Made by a program: the position numbers and the translations under genes
Part shown: one piece after another, positions 32,115-44,161 of the stretch
Layout of the letters: every line of letters begins with the position of its first letter
Numbering within the stretch: position 1 is the stretch's first letter
Assembly (NCBI GenBank): GCA_009760855.2
Contig: WPIO01000146.1
Coordinates: forward strand, 124,001 to 188,000
Direction: 5' to 3'
DNA length: 64,000 nucleotides
DNA from: Cristatella mucedo
Lineage: Eukaryota > Bryozoa > Phylactolaemata > Cristatellidae
The notes under the pieces: generated by a model
What the model was told of the DNA's origin: nothing
What the model saw: the letters and a program-made list of their open reading frames with translations, nothing else
Databases searched by the model: none

Positions 32115-35100
32115 ATGGCTATCAGAGTTCAGTATGAGGGTAACGACGAGGTGGGCGTTTTTTCGAAGCTGACGAACAGCTACTGCCTGATTGGCTGCGG
32201 TGGAGCCGAAAACTTCTACAGGTGCGTCCGTCCCACGACTTAGCCCGCACGACCGCCGCCGACGACGCTCTCCAGCGGCGTTTGTAACGCGTCGCCGCCG
32301 CCTTGCCGTCGCCGCCGCTCCCTCCGGCTTATGAATGAGCTCTAGTCCTCCTCCTTTTCCTTCCCTCCCCCTGAGGTGCCGCGTCGGCAGAGCGTCGTAG
32401 CTGCCCCGTTCAGCGCCTTGCCGCCCGTCCTTGCAGCGCCTTCGAAGGTGAATTGGCCGACGTCATACCCGTCGTTCACTCGTACGTTGGCGGCTGCCGG
32501 ATAGTCGGACGTCTGACAGCAGGTGAGCCTCGAGCGGGCCGTGCCCGTCGAGCTAAGCTCGCGCGGCCATGCTCCGCGCGAGCTTAGCCCGACGGCCGTG
32601 CCTTTTCGCCGCCGGCCTCGGCCTCTTCCCACCGGGCGCCGCCTACACAGCGACAGCAAGCCCTCCCCCTCCTCCTCAGCCGGTACCGGCTGGCGGCGGC
32701 GCCGTGTCTCGTCCGCTGACCTGTGACCTGCCGCTGTGACCTGCCGCTGGCATTCAGGCAACAGGCACGGACTGCTGGTACCGAGCTATACCACCGACCA
32801 GGAGCTGCAGCACATAAGAAACTCCCTTCCGGACTCGGTGAAAGTTCAACGAGTGGAGGAGCGGCTGTCGGCTCTGGGAAATGTCATCGCGTGCAACGAC
32901 TATGTGGCGCTAGTCCATCCGGACATTGACAAGGTAACCTCGACCTTGCTGTAGAGCCAGAGCAGGTCGTTTGAGCTCCGTGCTGCCAGCCCGGCTACCC
33001 TTTCCCTGCAGTATAGCCTAGAACTCGAAGCACGTGCTGACGCTGAGCATTGCCACGAGTAGAGCTCTTGTATGGGTTGGGTTTCGGCACCATTGTATGC
33101 AACATCCACCTGCAGGCGACGAGTGGCTACCCCCCACCCAGTTAGCCGTCAGGCTAGTGATTAGAATGATGGAAATACGTGGATTCTGCTTACCGCCGCC
33201 GAGCCAATGATGTGCTGGCAGAAGCCAGGTGTTGAAGCTTGGAGACAAATAGAAACGATACCTTGCTTGCCGACATCTTTATCCACGGGGTTCAGAGTGG
33301 GTTGATTATTCTCACTGACCTAGGGAGGCTTAGCACTAGTAGCAGCTGAGACATGCGATGCTGCATTTACCTCCTGCAGCATGATGTGCTTGCACCACGA
33401 GCGCTGAACATCGCAGCTGGATGCACTCGATCTGAAGTCTGTCGATGAGTTGATAACCTTATCTATTGTCAATTGCTGCTTTCACTTCTCATCTCTGGCT
33501 CTTCGAGTTCGGTGGCAAACGCTGTTGAAGAGCTCTGCTGGCTCTTCGCCGATCGCCTGCTCTGCAGATACGCTAATTGTTTTTTGATCTTCTCCCTTTG
33601 ACCTGTTCTAAAAACTGATTATTGTCACGAGAGGGTTGACCTTGACTACTTGCCCTCACCGCCAGACCGAGTTCTTTACGATATATGTATGTTGATAGTA
33701 TGCAGTTGTTTGCCTTGTTGGCTGCGTTAAAGCAGATGGTGTGCCTAACTCGGTTGGTGACCCTGTTAATGCAGCTCTATCTGTAACTCTACGAAGTAAC
33801 AAATATTAAGTGTTGGAAGATTTTTCTATAGCACACAAAGTCTAAGCGGCTTTCGATATGCATACGGTAGCCAGCAGACTTCATCTCCCTCAACAAAGAG
33901 AAAGTGATAAGCATAGGAGAGTCAGGCAAGGAACTCAGGACGGCTAGAAAGAATGTGCCACAGTTGGCAGCAGGAAGGTAGATGTAGTTGCATATGAATT
34001 GTTGGAGTGATTTCCACAGTCCAAGACCTGCAGAGCAAAAGTTTTTTTGCAAGCAGTCTTCTTTAAGCCGAGGAATGGAAAACCTAATTCATTGTCCATA
34101 TAGGACCTGAGGGCACGAGGAGGCTGAAACTGGTGCAGCAGTTCAGCTAAACATGGAAGAGCCAGAACGTGGCAAGTGCCTCGTGTTTCAGAGTAAGAAC
34201 TTTGCTCTGCACCCTTTGATCAACCGTGAGCCATCACACCTCTAGCAAAGGAGACACGTGGCTGAACCGGGATTGAGCTGTCTATGTGTGCCTATAGATA
34301 GTGCGGACTGCTTAGCACTGACTTGTTTTCTAATGGTCTTCTGCTACTTGACTACAGCTTAGCCTTAGTCTGCAGGGTGCCTCCATCATCTGTGGTCTTT
34401 TCCCTCTTGCCTGAAGTGCCTTAATTTATGGCAGTCGAATGTGCTGTTGATTATGTATGAGTCACGCTCTGTTGTAGGAGACAGCACAAATAATATCAGA
34501 CACCCTCAAAGTTGATGTCTTCCGGCACACTGTCGGTGAGTCAGTGCTGGTGGGTAGCAACTGTATCTTCACCAACCAGGGAGGAATTGTAAGTCAATGT
34601 GGAGTGAATGTCTTGATTGCATTTCTGGTGTTTGCCTGTCAGGCTTTTGCTCAATGACTCCATTCTTTACCTTGTTCGTCACGGCTGCTTCTTTAATGCT
34701 TAGCAAGAGCAGGTGTTTGCCCCAGAGGTTAAGGTAGGCGTATTTTCCGGTTGAGGTCGTTGGCTCAAGCTCGGTGGAGTTTGTATGTGAAGCCGCTGAA
34801 TAGACATTGAGTTCTCCTGTGGCACTATTCAAATATATTGTATCTTTTTTTAAGAGTGTAATTAGAGGCACCTTGCAGTAGGATCCGTTCGCACAGCACA
34901 ATTCATATAGCGACTGGGCAATGGTCGTGCTAGATCGTTAGTCGAAACTAAAAGTTGCCATTGCAGTGTAGTTTCGTCTGCTGCTGCTTTCATTTATCGC
35001 ATTGTCTCTGCAGTTTTTTTAAATATAAATATAAATATATAAATAATAAAAACCCGTTTCACTGTTTTTTTTATTCCTACTCTAGAGGTCATCTTGCCTC

Positions 35101-38100
35101 TTATTCCGAGTTGTTTTGTTAAAAAGCCTTACACTGTGTATTGGCTATGCTGTAGCAGTTCGCCGGTACAAACCTGTCAAGTTTTTTATGTAGTTTTATT
35201 CACGGCACGACGTACGCTTGTCTGATGTTTGTGACGCCACTGGCGGTTGCCTAGACTGGGGATAATAATAATAATAATATTGCACTTGATAAAGCGCCCT
35301 CAGAGAACTTAATCTCTTTCTAGGCGCTTTACATTTGCTGCAAAGTGATACGCAATAGAATAGTAAGTAAAATCATGCTTGAAAAACAAACAAAATGAAT
35401 AACGTGGTTAGGGGTTACATGCACTGGGTCAGCATGCAAATGTGGTTAGTGGCAGCATGCACAGTGTCAGCACGCATAAGCACATCGAGGACGAATCACA
35501 AGGACCCACTAAATGCTGTCCTAAATAGGTGTGTTTTTAAGTTTCTTTTAAATGTGGTCAGGTCAGGGGATGTTCTGATGCAGGTCGGGAGGGAGTTCCA
35601 GGCTGTGGGAGCATACGAGCTAAATGCACGGTCTCCAAAGGATTCAAGGTTTGTACAAGGTATTTCTAGACTGTTGGATTCCGAAAAGCGAGTGGTACGA
35701 TGCTTTGCCTGATGGGGTAGTATATCTGAAAGATAGGCTGGAGCCATAGAATGAAGAGACCTAAAAGTGAGCGACAAAACCTTGAAGTCAATCCGTTGCT
35801 TGACTGGTAACCAGTGCAGGTCGGCGAGAAGTGGAGTAATGTGGCAACTGCGACGCTCACGACAGACAAGCCTAGCTGCAGAGTTTTGCACCAGCTGCAA
35901 TCGCCTGATCGCACATGCTGGTAGGCCAGTAAGCAGTGAGTTGCAGAAGTCGAGACAAGATGTCACGAATGCATGGAACAACTTGGACGTGGTATCCTTA
36001 TCTAAACAAGCCCTAATTTTAGCAATGTTATGAAGCTGAAAATAGGCTGATTTGACTGTGGAGCTGATGTGGTCGTCTAACGAGAGGTCGCTTTGGAATA
36101 TGACACCTAGATTTCGAGCTGATTCAACTGGAGATATGCTGGCAGAGCCAATTTTGAAAGTCAGCCTTTCCAATTTCTGAATAACACTAGGTTTGCCCAT
36201 AACTAGTAAGTTAGTTTTATCATCGTTTAGTTTTAGAAAATTTGCTGCCATCCATGATCGGATGTCATCAATGCATGCAGCAAGTGAGTTTAGAGAATTT
36301 GAGGTGCTCGAAGGCTGGGAGGGATCAAAGCAAAGGTACAACTGAGTGTCATCTGCATAGAAGTGAAAGCCTAGATTGTGCTTGGCAATCACATCAGCGA
36401 GAGGGAGAGTATAAACGGTGAAAAGGACCGGACCTAGCACAGCGCCCTGAGGTACTCCATATTTTAGAGGTACTTCAGATGATCTTTGTCCATTCACGTC
36501 AACACTCTAGAGTCTCCCACTGAGATATGACCTGTAACTGCAGAGCAGTGCCAGTGATGCCCAGGCGAGATGAGAGGTGCTCTAGAAGTACTTTGTGATC
36601 GATGGTATCAAAAGCTGCCGAAAGATCGAGCAAAACAAGAAGAGACACTCTACCCATGTCTGCATTCCTAAGTAGGTCGTTTTATACCCGAAGCAATGCT
36701 GACTCTGTGGAGTGATTAGCTCTAAAGCCAGACTGGAACTTACTAGCAAGGTGTGAGGTTTCGATATACGAGTTCAGCTGGTCCGCCACGACCCGTTCCA
36801 GTGTCTTTGATAGGAATGGTAGAAGGGAGACTGGGCGGTAGTTGTTTAAGTTCTCTTGGTCTAGTGTAGCTTTCTTGAGAAGTGGCCTGACTACAGCTTT
36901 TTTGAAAGGCGCTGGGACCTGACCTGAGGCTAATGACATATTAATGATGTTGGTTATGCATGGCAGCAGCAGATCAACGCAACGTAGGAGCAGGACAGTG
37001 GGAATAGGGTCCAGTGGACTTGTTGTCTTCTTTGATTGGGATACGAGCTTTAGGACTACATCACTAGTGACCTGTTTAAATGCAGACATTGAGGCGCAGC
37101 CAGGAACCGAGGGACAGCATTCTAGTGGGAAGGTTGTCATCGCAGGGATGGATTCCCTGATTTTGTCTATCTTCTGCACAAAGAATCGAGAGAAGCGATC
37201 GGCTTGATCATCACAAGGATCATCAGGTAAGGAGCTAACCTGGGAACGGTTGAGATGGTTTATTGTCGACATCAGCATTTTTGGATTGTGCATCTGTCAT
37301 TCAACAATGTTTCTATAGAAGCTAGACTTAGCCTTTGCTAGGATCGATTGGTACGACCTACAGGGGTGCTTAACCTCGTCATTACTCGTAGCTGTTTGTC
37401 AGGGAACCTTGTGGTTGATCATGACAGGTGAAAAATGCTGATACGATCCGGTCACTGCAAATTCGACTAGTGTTTTAGCCCATTCATCTTACACTCTTTT
37501 TTTAGTGCGATAGATCCCTGAAAGCGCTTTAGTTATCTGAGGGCTCTAGAAAATGCATTATGGTGACTTAATATCATAACTGCATTTAGAAATATTGTCA
37601 GTTGCCGACTAGTAAGTTGTCTATCGTGTTAACTACATTCGTTGTAAACTTGCGGCAAATGCGTTTAGTGTGCGACATGAAGTACAATGTTGGGCTTAGG
37701 CTCGAATGGCGGTAGACCAAGATTGAAGCGCTATGTGTTACATAATTCCATATATAAGTAGCACGTCACCCAATTTTTTACCAGGTTACTTGCAAGAGCC
37801 AGGTTCTGGCCTTTAGCCTTAAGCGTATCTAGTTCTTATTTTGCCCAGAGGTAGTGCTCCCCTTTGACGACTGAGGTCGTGGGTTCGAGCCCTGCAAGCC
37901 GCATATGTGAAGTGCCTGGATAGAGGTTAAGCTTTCTCTTTGGGTGCAGATGAATATTTTGTTATTCTTAACCTTATTTGCATTGTTATTGGCTGGCTTA
38001 ATCTGGGATTTCTGAATTCAGATTGTACTGTGACCTTTACCTTCATCTAAGCTAAGCAGCCCGTGACTGATGGGAAATGAGCTGGACTATCTCTTTTGGG

Positions 38101-41100
38101 CATACACTGGTGATAAGATAACTCCCTGCAGCCTTCTCCGGGTCTTTTTTTAAGGGACTGAGTCGTTAAAGTGTGGCATGTAGCCATCGTGGCCTTGTTC
38201 CCTGGTTATCGACCAAGCTTAAGTGTTAGCCATGTTGCCTCGTAATCGTCTAAAGGTAAAGGTAAGGTACAGCCATTGTATAGTGGATCGTTAAACAGTG
38301 ATACTATAAGGTTGAGAAAAAGTTCATGTGCCGTGTTTTTCATTAAATCATTATTAAATGCATTAAATTACTATTAAAATTATGGCATGCAAATTGTTCC
38401 TCAATTTTTAGTAATAATAGGTCGTTTGGTCCATGCATTCGTGACATCTCGTCTCGACTTCTGCAACTCACTGCTTACTGGCCTACCAGCATGTGCGATC
38501 AGGTGATTGCCGCTGGTGCAAAACTCTGAGTTACTTTGAGTTTGGGCAGTAACGTTAGCACTTCTAAAAGCCTAAGGCACAACAGAGATAGCAAGCAGAC
38601 TCGCAGTGCAACACGAATATGTATGTATGTATCTCCGTGAGTAACTTCACAAAGTCATAAAGACCATGTGGGTGTTACGCAGAAGAGTTTTGTATAGCTC
38701 ACTCACAGCCTAAGCGGCTTTTGGTACGCATTCGGTAGCCAACAGACTTCGTCTCACGCAACAAAGAGAAAGTGGGAAGCATAGCAGAATTAGGAGAGCA
38801 GTTGAGGTAGTGAGTAGCATAGAAGTAGCAGTTCAGGACCGCTGAAAAAGATGTGCCATAGTCGGCAGTTGGAGAGTAGATGTCGTTGTGTAAGAATTGT
38901 GGAAGCGAGTTCCACAGTCTAGGACCTGCAGAGCTAAAGCTTCTGTCGCCAACTGTCTTTAAGCGGAGGAATGGGACAGCTAATTTATTGTCCACACAGG
39001 ACCTGGGGGCGCGAAGAGGCTGAAACTGATGTAGCAGTTCAGCTAGGTATGAAGGAGCCAAGCCGTGGCGGGCCTTGTGGATCAGCGTAAGAACTTTGCT
39101 CCGTATCCTTTGCTCAACCGGCAACCATCCTAGCTCTTCCAGCAAAGGTGACACGTGCTCAAACCGCTGGGACTTGAAGACCATCCTTGCAGCCATATTC
39201 ACAGTCCGCTGTAGTGGCATAATAGCTTTCTTTGGTAGCCCAGCCAAAAGGGAATTACAATAATCAAGCCGAGACAGAACCAAAGAGCTAGTTAAATTTT
39301 TTACAAGCCACTGTGGGAGACAGCTTCTAATCTTGAATAGGGATCGGATGTGATGGCTAGCTGTAGAGGCAGTAAATGAAAGCACATCTTTCGCAATTGT
39401 AATATCTGTCAATACTGGTTAGCCGTGGCATGCTTTTATACCACAGCCACCGAATGTAGTTCTGCTATGGGTACTCGATGCATACTCGGCTGCAGGAGTT
39501 GAATGCCTCCTCGTGTTTCGATCAGCTTCGGTTGTCGGTTTTATTAGTGACCGGCTTTATTAGCAAATGGTGAACCTTATTGGGAGCCATCGACACGTTC
39601 AGGGTCCCTCTTCCCCTTTTGGGAGGCACTCTTATTAATAAGAATAATAATAATGCACTTGATAAAGTGCCCTCAGAGAACTTAATCTCTTTCTAGGCGC
39701 TTTACATTTGCTGCAGAGTGAAATGCAATTGAATGGTAAGTAAAATCATGCTTGAAAAACAAACAAAATGAATAATATGGTTAGGGGTGACATGCACACG
39801 ATCAGCGTGCAAATGTGGTTAATGGCAGCATGCACATTGTCAGCACGCATAAGCACATCAAGGACGAATCAAGGGACCCACTAAATGCTGTCCTAAATAG
39901 CAGCCATAGGGGAAACCAGAGCAAGCCTTTCTCCTCTGCTCATATCTCCTTGCTCCCATCTGCTCACCAGATCAGCCTTCGTGGCCGTGCACAAGTCGGG
40001 CTTTGTAAATACCCCTTGTTTTCTCCCCATTCCACATTGACTGCCCAAGTCACCGATTGAGCTTTTGTAACGGTTCCATTTATCACTCTGTTCGCTTAGG
40101 TCCATCCCAAGACGAAGCTGGCTGAACTGGACGAGCTGTCGTCACTGCTGCAGGTTCCTCTCGTTGTAAGTAAGACGAGGCGGCTGCTGCTGCGCTGCTT
40201 TTTTAGCTTAGCACCTTAAGGGAACTAAATCTGTCGAGGTACTTTGCATATGCTGGAAAGGAAGTGCGTTGATTGGTTATTGATTGCATACGCTGTGCCA
40301 GCATGCATTATTAGCAATACGGGAAATTAAGCAGAGCCAGCAAATGCTGTAAGGAATAGGTATGTTTAGCTTCTTTTTAAATGTCGTCGAGTCAGAGCAT
40401 ATTTTGACGTCAGTCGGGAGTGTGTTCTAGGCTTGGGGGCGTTCGAACTAACAGCACTGTCATCTAAGGACTGGAAGTTGGTTAGAGACACTGCTAAACG
40501 ACATGGTCGGACAAAACAGGTGATACTGTGCCTAGCCTGTCATATTGGGAAGCTTTGTGGATAGGTAGGCTATAGCAAGAGGGCCTAAAGCTGAGTAGCA
40601 AACCTTAAAATACCTACCCAAAAAAAACTTCGATAGGCTGATTGATGTAGAGCCATACAGATAGGAAAGAAGGGGTATAATTTGGCAATCGCGACGTTAC
40701 TGACTGACAGGCCTGGCTGCACAGTTTTGGCACCGATTGCAAGAGCCACTCTCCCACAGCCCCTGGACGTGCTTGAGCCTTTTCTGGGGCGACCGGTGTT
40801 CACACACAATACCGTTATCAAGTAAGTTTCACATAGGAATTCGTTATTTGTTTATCATTTGTTCGTCTCTGGTTCTATTTGCTGGTAATAATCGATTTCG
40901 CAGCCCCCACGGTGGAGGCAGGCACACCGTTCCACCTGTCGGCAGTTAATCGTGCAGTTGCTGAAAGTCGTACTAGGAGGCCCTCTTCCCTGCCCTGCCC
41001 TCTCCGTGCCTCCTCGCGTCTGCTCCCCTTGATTGCATCACTTAGCAGTAGCCATACACAGGTGTAGCCAGAAATTTGTTAAGGGGGCCAGCCCCTCTTA

Positions 41101-41513
41101 AGCTTTGCACATTCATGAAATGCTCAGCCAGCCAACTTGAAAGAGTGGCAGTGCAGCCCTCCTCCCCTGCAGCCACGTGCCACCGAATTAAATGCTTGAT
41201 CAAACCGCTGGAGCAAAGACAGCCTCGAGTTGGACCTGTTGAATACGGCTGTGCTCAGACTTTGTGTGATCGCTTGCTGTTAGCTGTTGATGATAGATCT
41301 TGTGTGTCCATGTGTGTGCATTTTCTAGGCAGGCACTGTGAATAGGGGCAGCGACATCATAGCAGGCGGGCTCGTAGCAAATGACTGGGCAGCCTTCTGC
41401 GGGTCGGCCACCACGAGCACAGAGCTGTCGGTGATTGAAAGCATTCTTAAGCTCGGTGAGCATCACACCCCGGCGGCCATCACGACGCATATGCGAGAGT
41501 CGCTCATCGACAG
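32115..41513 (+). CDS. eIF6: Eukaryotic translation initiation factor 6 (eIF6)
   Basis: Six exons: 32115-32221, 32437-32522, 32758-32933, 34478-34588, 40100-40165 and 41329-41513. Introns are GT-AG and phases agree (2, 1, 0, 0, 0, then 2). The product starts [20 protein letters not shown] and contains [102 protein letters not shown] and [12 protein letters not shown]. These are the conserved blocks of eIF6, the 60S-subunit anti-association factor needed for ribosome biogenesis. The six exons give 243 complete codons; the family is about 245. The last exon ends at ...MRESLID plus two bases before gtcagt, so a very small terminal exon of about three codons should follow but was not found. If unspliced, the frame runs to a stop at 41617-41619. 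Introns 4 and 5 hold many LINE copies. Confidence 0.95.
32552..32588. repeat. 15-bp perfect inverted repeat in eIF6 intron 2
   Basis: Arm gctaagctcgcgcgg at 32552-32566 pairs exactly with 32574-32588 across a 7-base loop. It starts 30 bases after the intron 2 donor. Further imperfect pairing outside the arms (cgtcg / cgacg) would lengthen the stem. Confidence 0.9.
33822..34275 (-). mobile_element. LINE family A 3' part, old copy
   Basis: Reverse copy of the last coding part (ctaagcggctttcgatatgc, ggaggctgaaactggtgcag). It lacks the terminal motif and has scattered indels. In eIF6 intron 3. Confidence 0.85.
34715..34845 (+). mobile_element. SINE-2, degenerate copy
   Basis: Weak head (gtttgccccagaggttaagg), then ggttgaggtcgttggctcaa and the tail gaagccgctgaatagacatt, gagttctcctgtggcac. 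In eIF6 intron 4. Confidence 0.7.
35010..35065. repeat. AT-rich simple sequence
   Basis: taaatataaa-like runs with T tracts on both sides. Confidence 0.7.
35262..37510 (-). mobile_element. LINE family B, largest copy (CR1/L2-type RT)
   Basis: Minus strand. Two main open segments: 37293-36682 (linker and RT N-terminal part, with [20 protein letters not shown] and [16 protein letters not shown]) and 36497-35496 (333 codons, with [53 protein letters not shown] and [17 protein letters not shown]). The catalytic YADD is intact. Between the segments lie an in-frame stop at 36682-36684, a frameshift near 36530 and another stop near 36508, so this copy is dead. The 3' end has an untranslated region, the tail aaagcgcctagaaagagatt (reversed) and (AAT)n at 35262. 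No endonuclease domain or 5' UTR is seen: 5'-truncated. In eIF6 intron 4. Confidence 0.93.
37845..37975 (+). mobile_element. SINE-2, degenerate copy
   Basis: Contains gactgaggtcgtgggttcga, then gccctgcaagccgcatatgt and tail gaagtgcctggatagaggtt. Its head is hardly readable. In eIF6 intron 4. Confidence 0.65.
38418..38530 (+). mobile_element. LINE family B internal fragment
   Basis: Matches the RT segment reading gacatctcgtctcgacttct, gcaactcactgcttactggc, ctaccagcatgtgcgatcag. About 110 bases with a small deletion after it. Confidence 0.75.
38619..39418 (-). mobile_element. LINE family A, recent 5'-truncated copy
   Basis: Reverse copy with 237 codons still open (39412-38699): RT C-terminal part with [40 protein letters not shown] and [20 protein letters not shown]. 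The terminal motif is followed by an (ACAT)n-like run (seen reversed as gtatgtatgtatctccg). Very close to 46980-47745. In eIF6 intron 4. Confidence 0.95.
39641..39900 (-). mobile_element. LINE family B 3' end
   Basis: (AAT)n, then the reversed tail tgataaagtgccctcagaga and an untranslated segment with cttgaaaaacaaacaaaatg, almost the same as 35262-35525. In eIF6 intron 4, 200 bases before exon 5. Confidence 0.93.
40195..40745 (-). mobile_element. LINE family B-like 3' part, old copy
   Basis: Degraded reversed tail (ctgtcgaggtactttgcata), a segment with ttagcttctttttaaatgtc, gacgtcagtcgggagtgtgt, and further diverged RT sequence to about 40745. In eIF6 intron 5. Confidence 0.75.
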
Positions 41514-41688
41514 GTCAGTCGGCGCTTGCTGCTGTATTGCTGCTAGGACAGTAGCTTCGGGGTGTGCGTGTGCGCATATGTGGCTGCCTATAAAGCATTT
41601 GATAGTTGGATTGCTTTAGAGACAAGAACTTCATTCATGCTTCCCAAGCGTAGTTGCTATTTGCTTACCAGCTGGGGCTGTGCCATTT

Positions 41689-41692
<4 letters not shown>

Positions 41693-41720
<28 letters not shown>
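41693..41720. repeat. (GA)n microsatellite
   Basis: About 14 GA units just after the last recognised eIF6 exon. Confidence 0.95.
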
Positions 41721-41723
<3 letters not shown>

Positions 41724-42629
41724 GTGTCCAAACTTGGTATGTCTATTGGGGCTCTGGCATCCACTTGGTAAGCGAGGGCTCTGCCGACGTGCCACTAGAA
41801 AGGGATGGCTGCAGATTTTTCAAAAGGAGCTGAGCAATTCATAGAGCGAGAATTGCAACGAAGGCATGAGTGTAGGCATGTTGCTGTACCGACTATTTTC
41901 ATATTTTGGTACCTTCAGACCACAAGTTTCTGGTCACCCCTGGAGCCTTTCCTGAACGTATAGTTAATGCTTTTGAGTTATTTCCGTATGCCTTAGCGGG
42001 TGCACGTCGCGATGATGACTCCAAACGTTGCTGTCGTTGTCGTGCAACTGGCCAAATGGAATAGGTGCCGCATAGCACGTTTGCTTGTCGGCTCCTGCTG
42101 TTGGTGTACTTCTAAAGTAGATGCAACAGGATGTGTTATAATTCGTTCTTTTTTGTAGTCTGGGCTCAGCATAATCTTAATGTCTTTAGTCTTCAGAAGA
42201 TGTCCAAAGCAGAGTGTGTCAACCTCTGGAAATGTATACATTTTTACATCGCAGTGTTGGTCGGCATACGTCAAGCCTGTGGATGACCGAGATAGTCTCG
42301 AGGCTCGATGTTCTGTCTCATACCTGTACCCTTGTGACTAGCACGGCAAACTGTCGTGGCAGACTGACTGGCCTCGCCTGTCAGTGTGCCCCAGCTGCAT
42401 GTGCGACAGGGCAGGTGCACCTGTTCATTCTTCATACACTTATTATGGTCTTGAGTATTAAAACAACTGGCAGCCACTTGTTATCACTGATTTGTTGGAC
42501 GGTAGATATCGTGACGTTACCGTTGAGTAATGTGATGTAGGTCGGCCGACCGTTTCGCCAGCTGTCGCGATCGTTTGTTCTAAGTTTGTATGTAGTACAG
42601 AGACTGAGGGCTGGGGCTAAGAGGTCGCG

Positions 42630-42712
42630 AGATAAATGTAAAGCGCCTAGAGAGAGATTGAGTTCTCTGAGGGCGTTTTATCAAGTGCATTGTTATTATC
42701 ATTATCGGTTGT
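42630..42712 (+). mobile_element. LINE family B tail fragment
   Basis: ataaatgtaaagcgcctaga, gagattgagttctctgaggg, cgttttatcaagtgcattgt then attatcattatcgg. Well preserved. Confidence 0.9.
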
Positions 42713-42810
42713 TATATCATTATCGGTTGTAACCCGAGCTCGGAACCGGTTTCCGGTTTTGAATGAATCATTATACACCATCCCTGCCACGATCTCTTAG
42801 CGGTAGCCTC

Positions 42811-42978
42811 AAAATCCTAGCTGACTAAACAGCCTCTTTTTGTATAGCGACAGAAGAGCCTTTACGGCTATCACCACCGCTTGCAGTGGCGATAAAGAAT
42901 CGCCCACCACAGGAATCGAACCCACGACCTCGGGACCGAGGTCGTGAAAGCAACCGCCTTATCTAGTGTGCCATCACA
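42811..42978 (-). mobile_element. SINE-1, complete copy
   Basis: Reverse copy: tail aatcctagctgactaaacag, gtatagcgacagaagagcct, B box ggaatcgaaccc, hairpin cacgacctcgggaccgaggt cgtg, A-box side ctagtgtgccatcac. Very like the copy at 2851. Confidence 0.93.
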
Positions 42979-42989
42979 AAAGGATAGCA

Positions 42990-43205
42990 AGTATAGTGAG
43001 ACATTCGTATAGCACTGTAAAAGAACTGAATGTCTTTCGACCCACTTTACATAATATGTTGGAAAGGAACCGATGGACGTGTCTATTGATTAGGAATAAT
43101 ATGCAGTATCAGGTCGCAAGAGCAGCATACGAAGGACTATTCACTTGGACGAGAAAATGCTTTGAGAAATATGAGTTTTTAGCTTCTTTTTAAATGTCAA
43201 ACAGC
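42990..43205 (-). mobile_element. LINE family B-like 3' fragment, old
   Basis: Reversed degraded tail (gtatagcactgtaaaagaac, tgaatgtctttcgaccc) and a segment ending ttagcttctttttaaatgtc. Confidence 0.6.
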
Positions 43206-43479
43206 TGAGATCGAATTTTGGGTGATCTCAATCGATCTTATGCATACACTTGACTTTGGTCGATATTAGATCGGTATCGATCAGAATTTATCTGCAAGGT
43301 AACAACCCGAAAGGACTCTTCGACCTCCAGTCATTGCTATTTTTCGATGTCCGCTAAAATTAAACAACCGACGTCTCGAAGTTGATCTCTTGTCTTTTCG
43401 TCCTTCAAAGAAGCTTCTTTGTCGTGCTTACACTGCGCCTGCTCCGCTTGTGGATGTGGACCACCAGACGTTTGATTAT

Positions 43480-43562
43480 GCTTTATATGCAGCATCTGCA
43501 AATTGCCTAGAGGGAGGTTCTGTTCTCTGTGGGCGATATACAAATGTACAGCGATTAATATT
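43480..43562 (+). mobile_element. LINE B / SINE-2 type tail fragment
   Basis: aaattgcctagagggaggtt, ctgttctctgtgggcgatat, acaaatgtacagcg. Diverged; family not certain. Confidence 0.5.
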
Positions 43563-43870
43563 ACTTTGAGTGTGCTCAGTTTCTCAACCTCAAAGTCTGA
43601 AAAGGACACCAAAAAACATATTGTTACGTACGTACGCAGCACTCTGATGCTAGTTAAAACCCAAGTTTAGTGTCATTAGTGAGTTGGGGCACGGTCACGT
43701 GACTAGTACTGAGTGAACCGAAGCACTGCTAACGAATGAACCATAGAAGCCGCATAGATCTATAGAGCTATACCAACAGTAGCAGAGTGCGACAGCAACC
43801 AAGGTCGCTCATAATAATAACTTATATGCACACTTGGCAAGTTGGGTGAAAAGGTTATGGAACGCCAAGG

Positions 43871-44161
43871 CTATGGAAAGTTCACGTTGTCAATACGGAT
43901 TTTGGCTGACTCATGCTTTTTTGGGACCTCGGAATTTTGAAAAACTACAAGGCCTTCAATTACTGAACCCTCCTGTGCTAGTAAGGGGTTATTGAATTTG
44001 AACCGGCTTCTGCTGCGGCTGTTACCACAGCGTGGCAGCTGGTAGACCTTGTACAGTTCATCGATGACATTCGGCGAGGACCTCTGGACATGGGCTGCGA
44101 ACAACTCACGTAGGTTCCAGAACTTCTGCAAGTTGTCCACTGAATGCAGGAAATAATACAA
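43871..44161 (-). CDS. Unassigned 96-codon open frame
   Basis: ATG at 44161, TAG at 43871. The product has varied, protein-like composition (LQKFWNLRELFAAHVQRSSP, NVIDELYKVYQLPRCGNSRS) unlike the repeat-derived frames around it, and lies in non-repetitive sequence. I do not recognise a family. It could be an exon of a longer minus-strand gene, a relic of a mobile element, or chance. Confidence 0.25.
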   Translation of the reverse strand: MYYFLHSVDNLQKFWNLRELFAAHVQRSSPNVIDELYKVYQLPRCGNSRSRSRFKFNNPLLAQEGSVIEGLVVFQNSEVPKKHESAKIRIDNVNFP

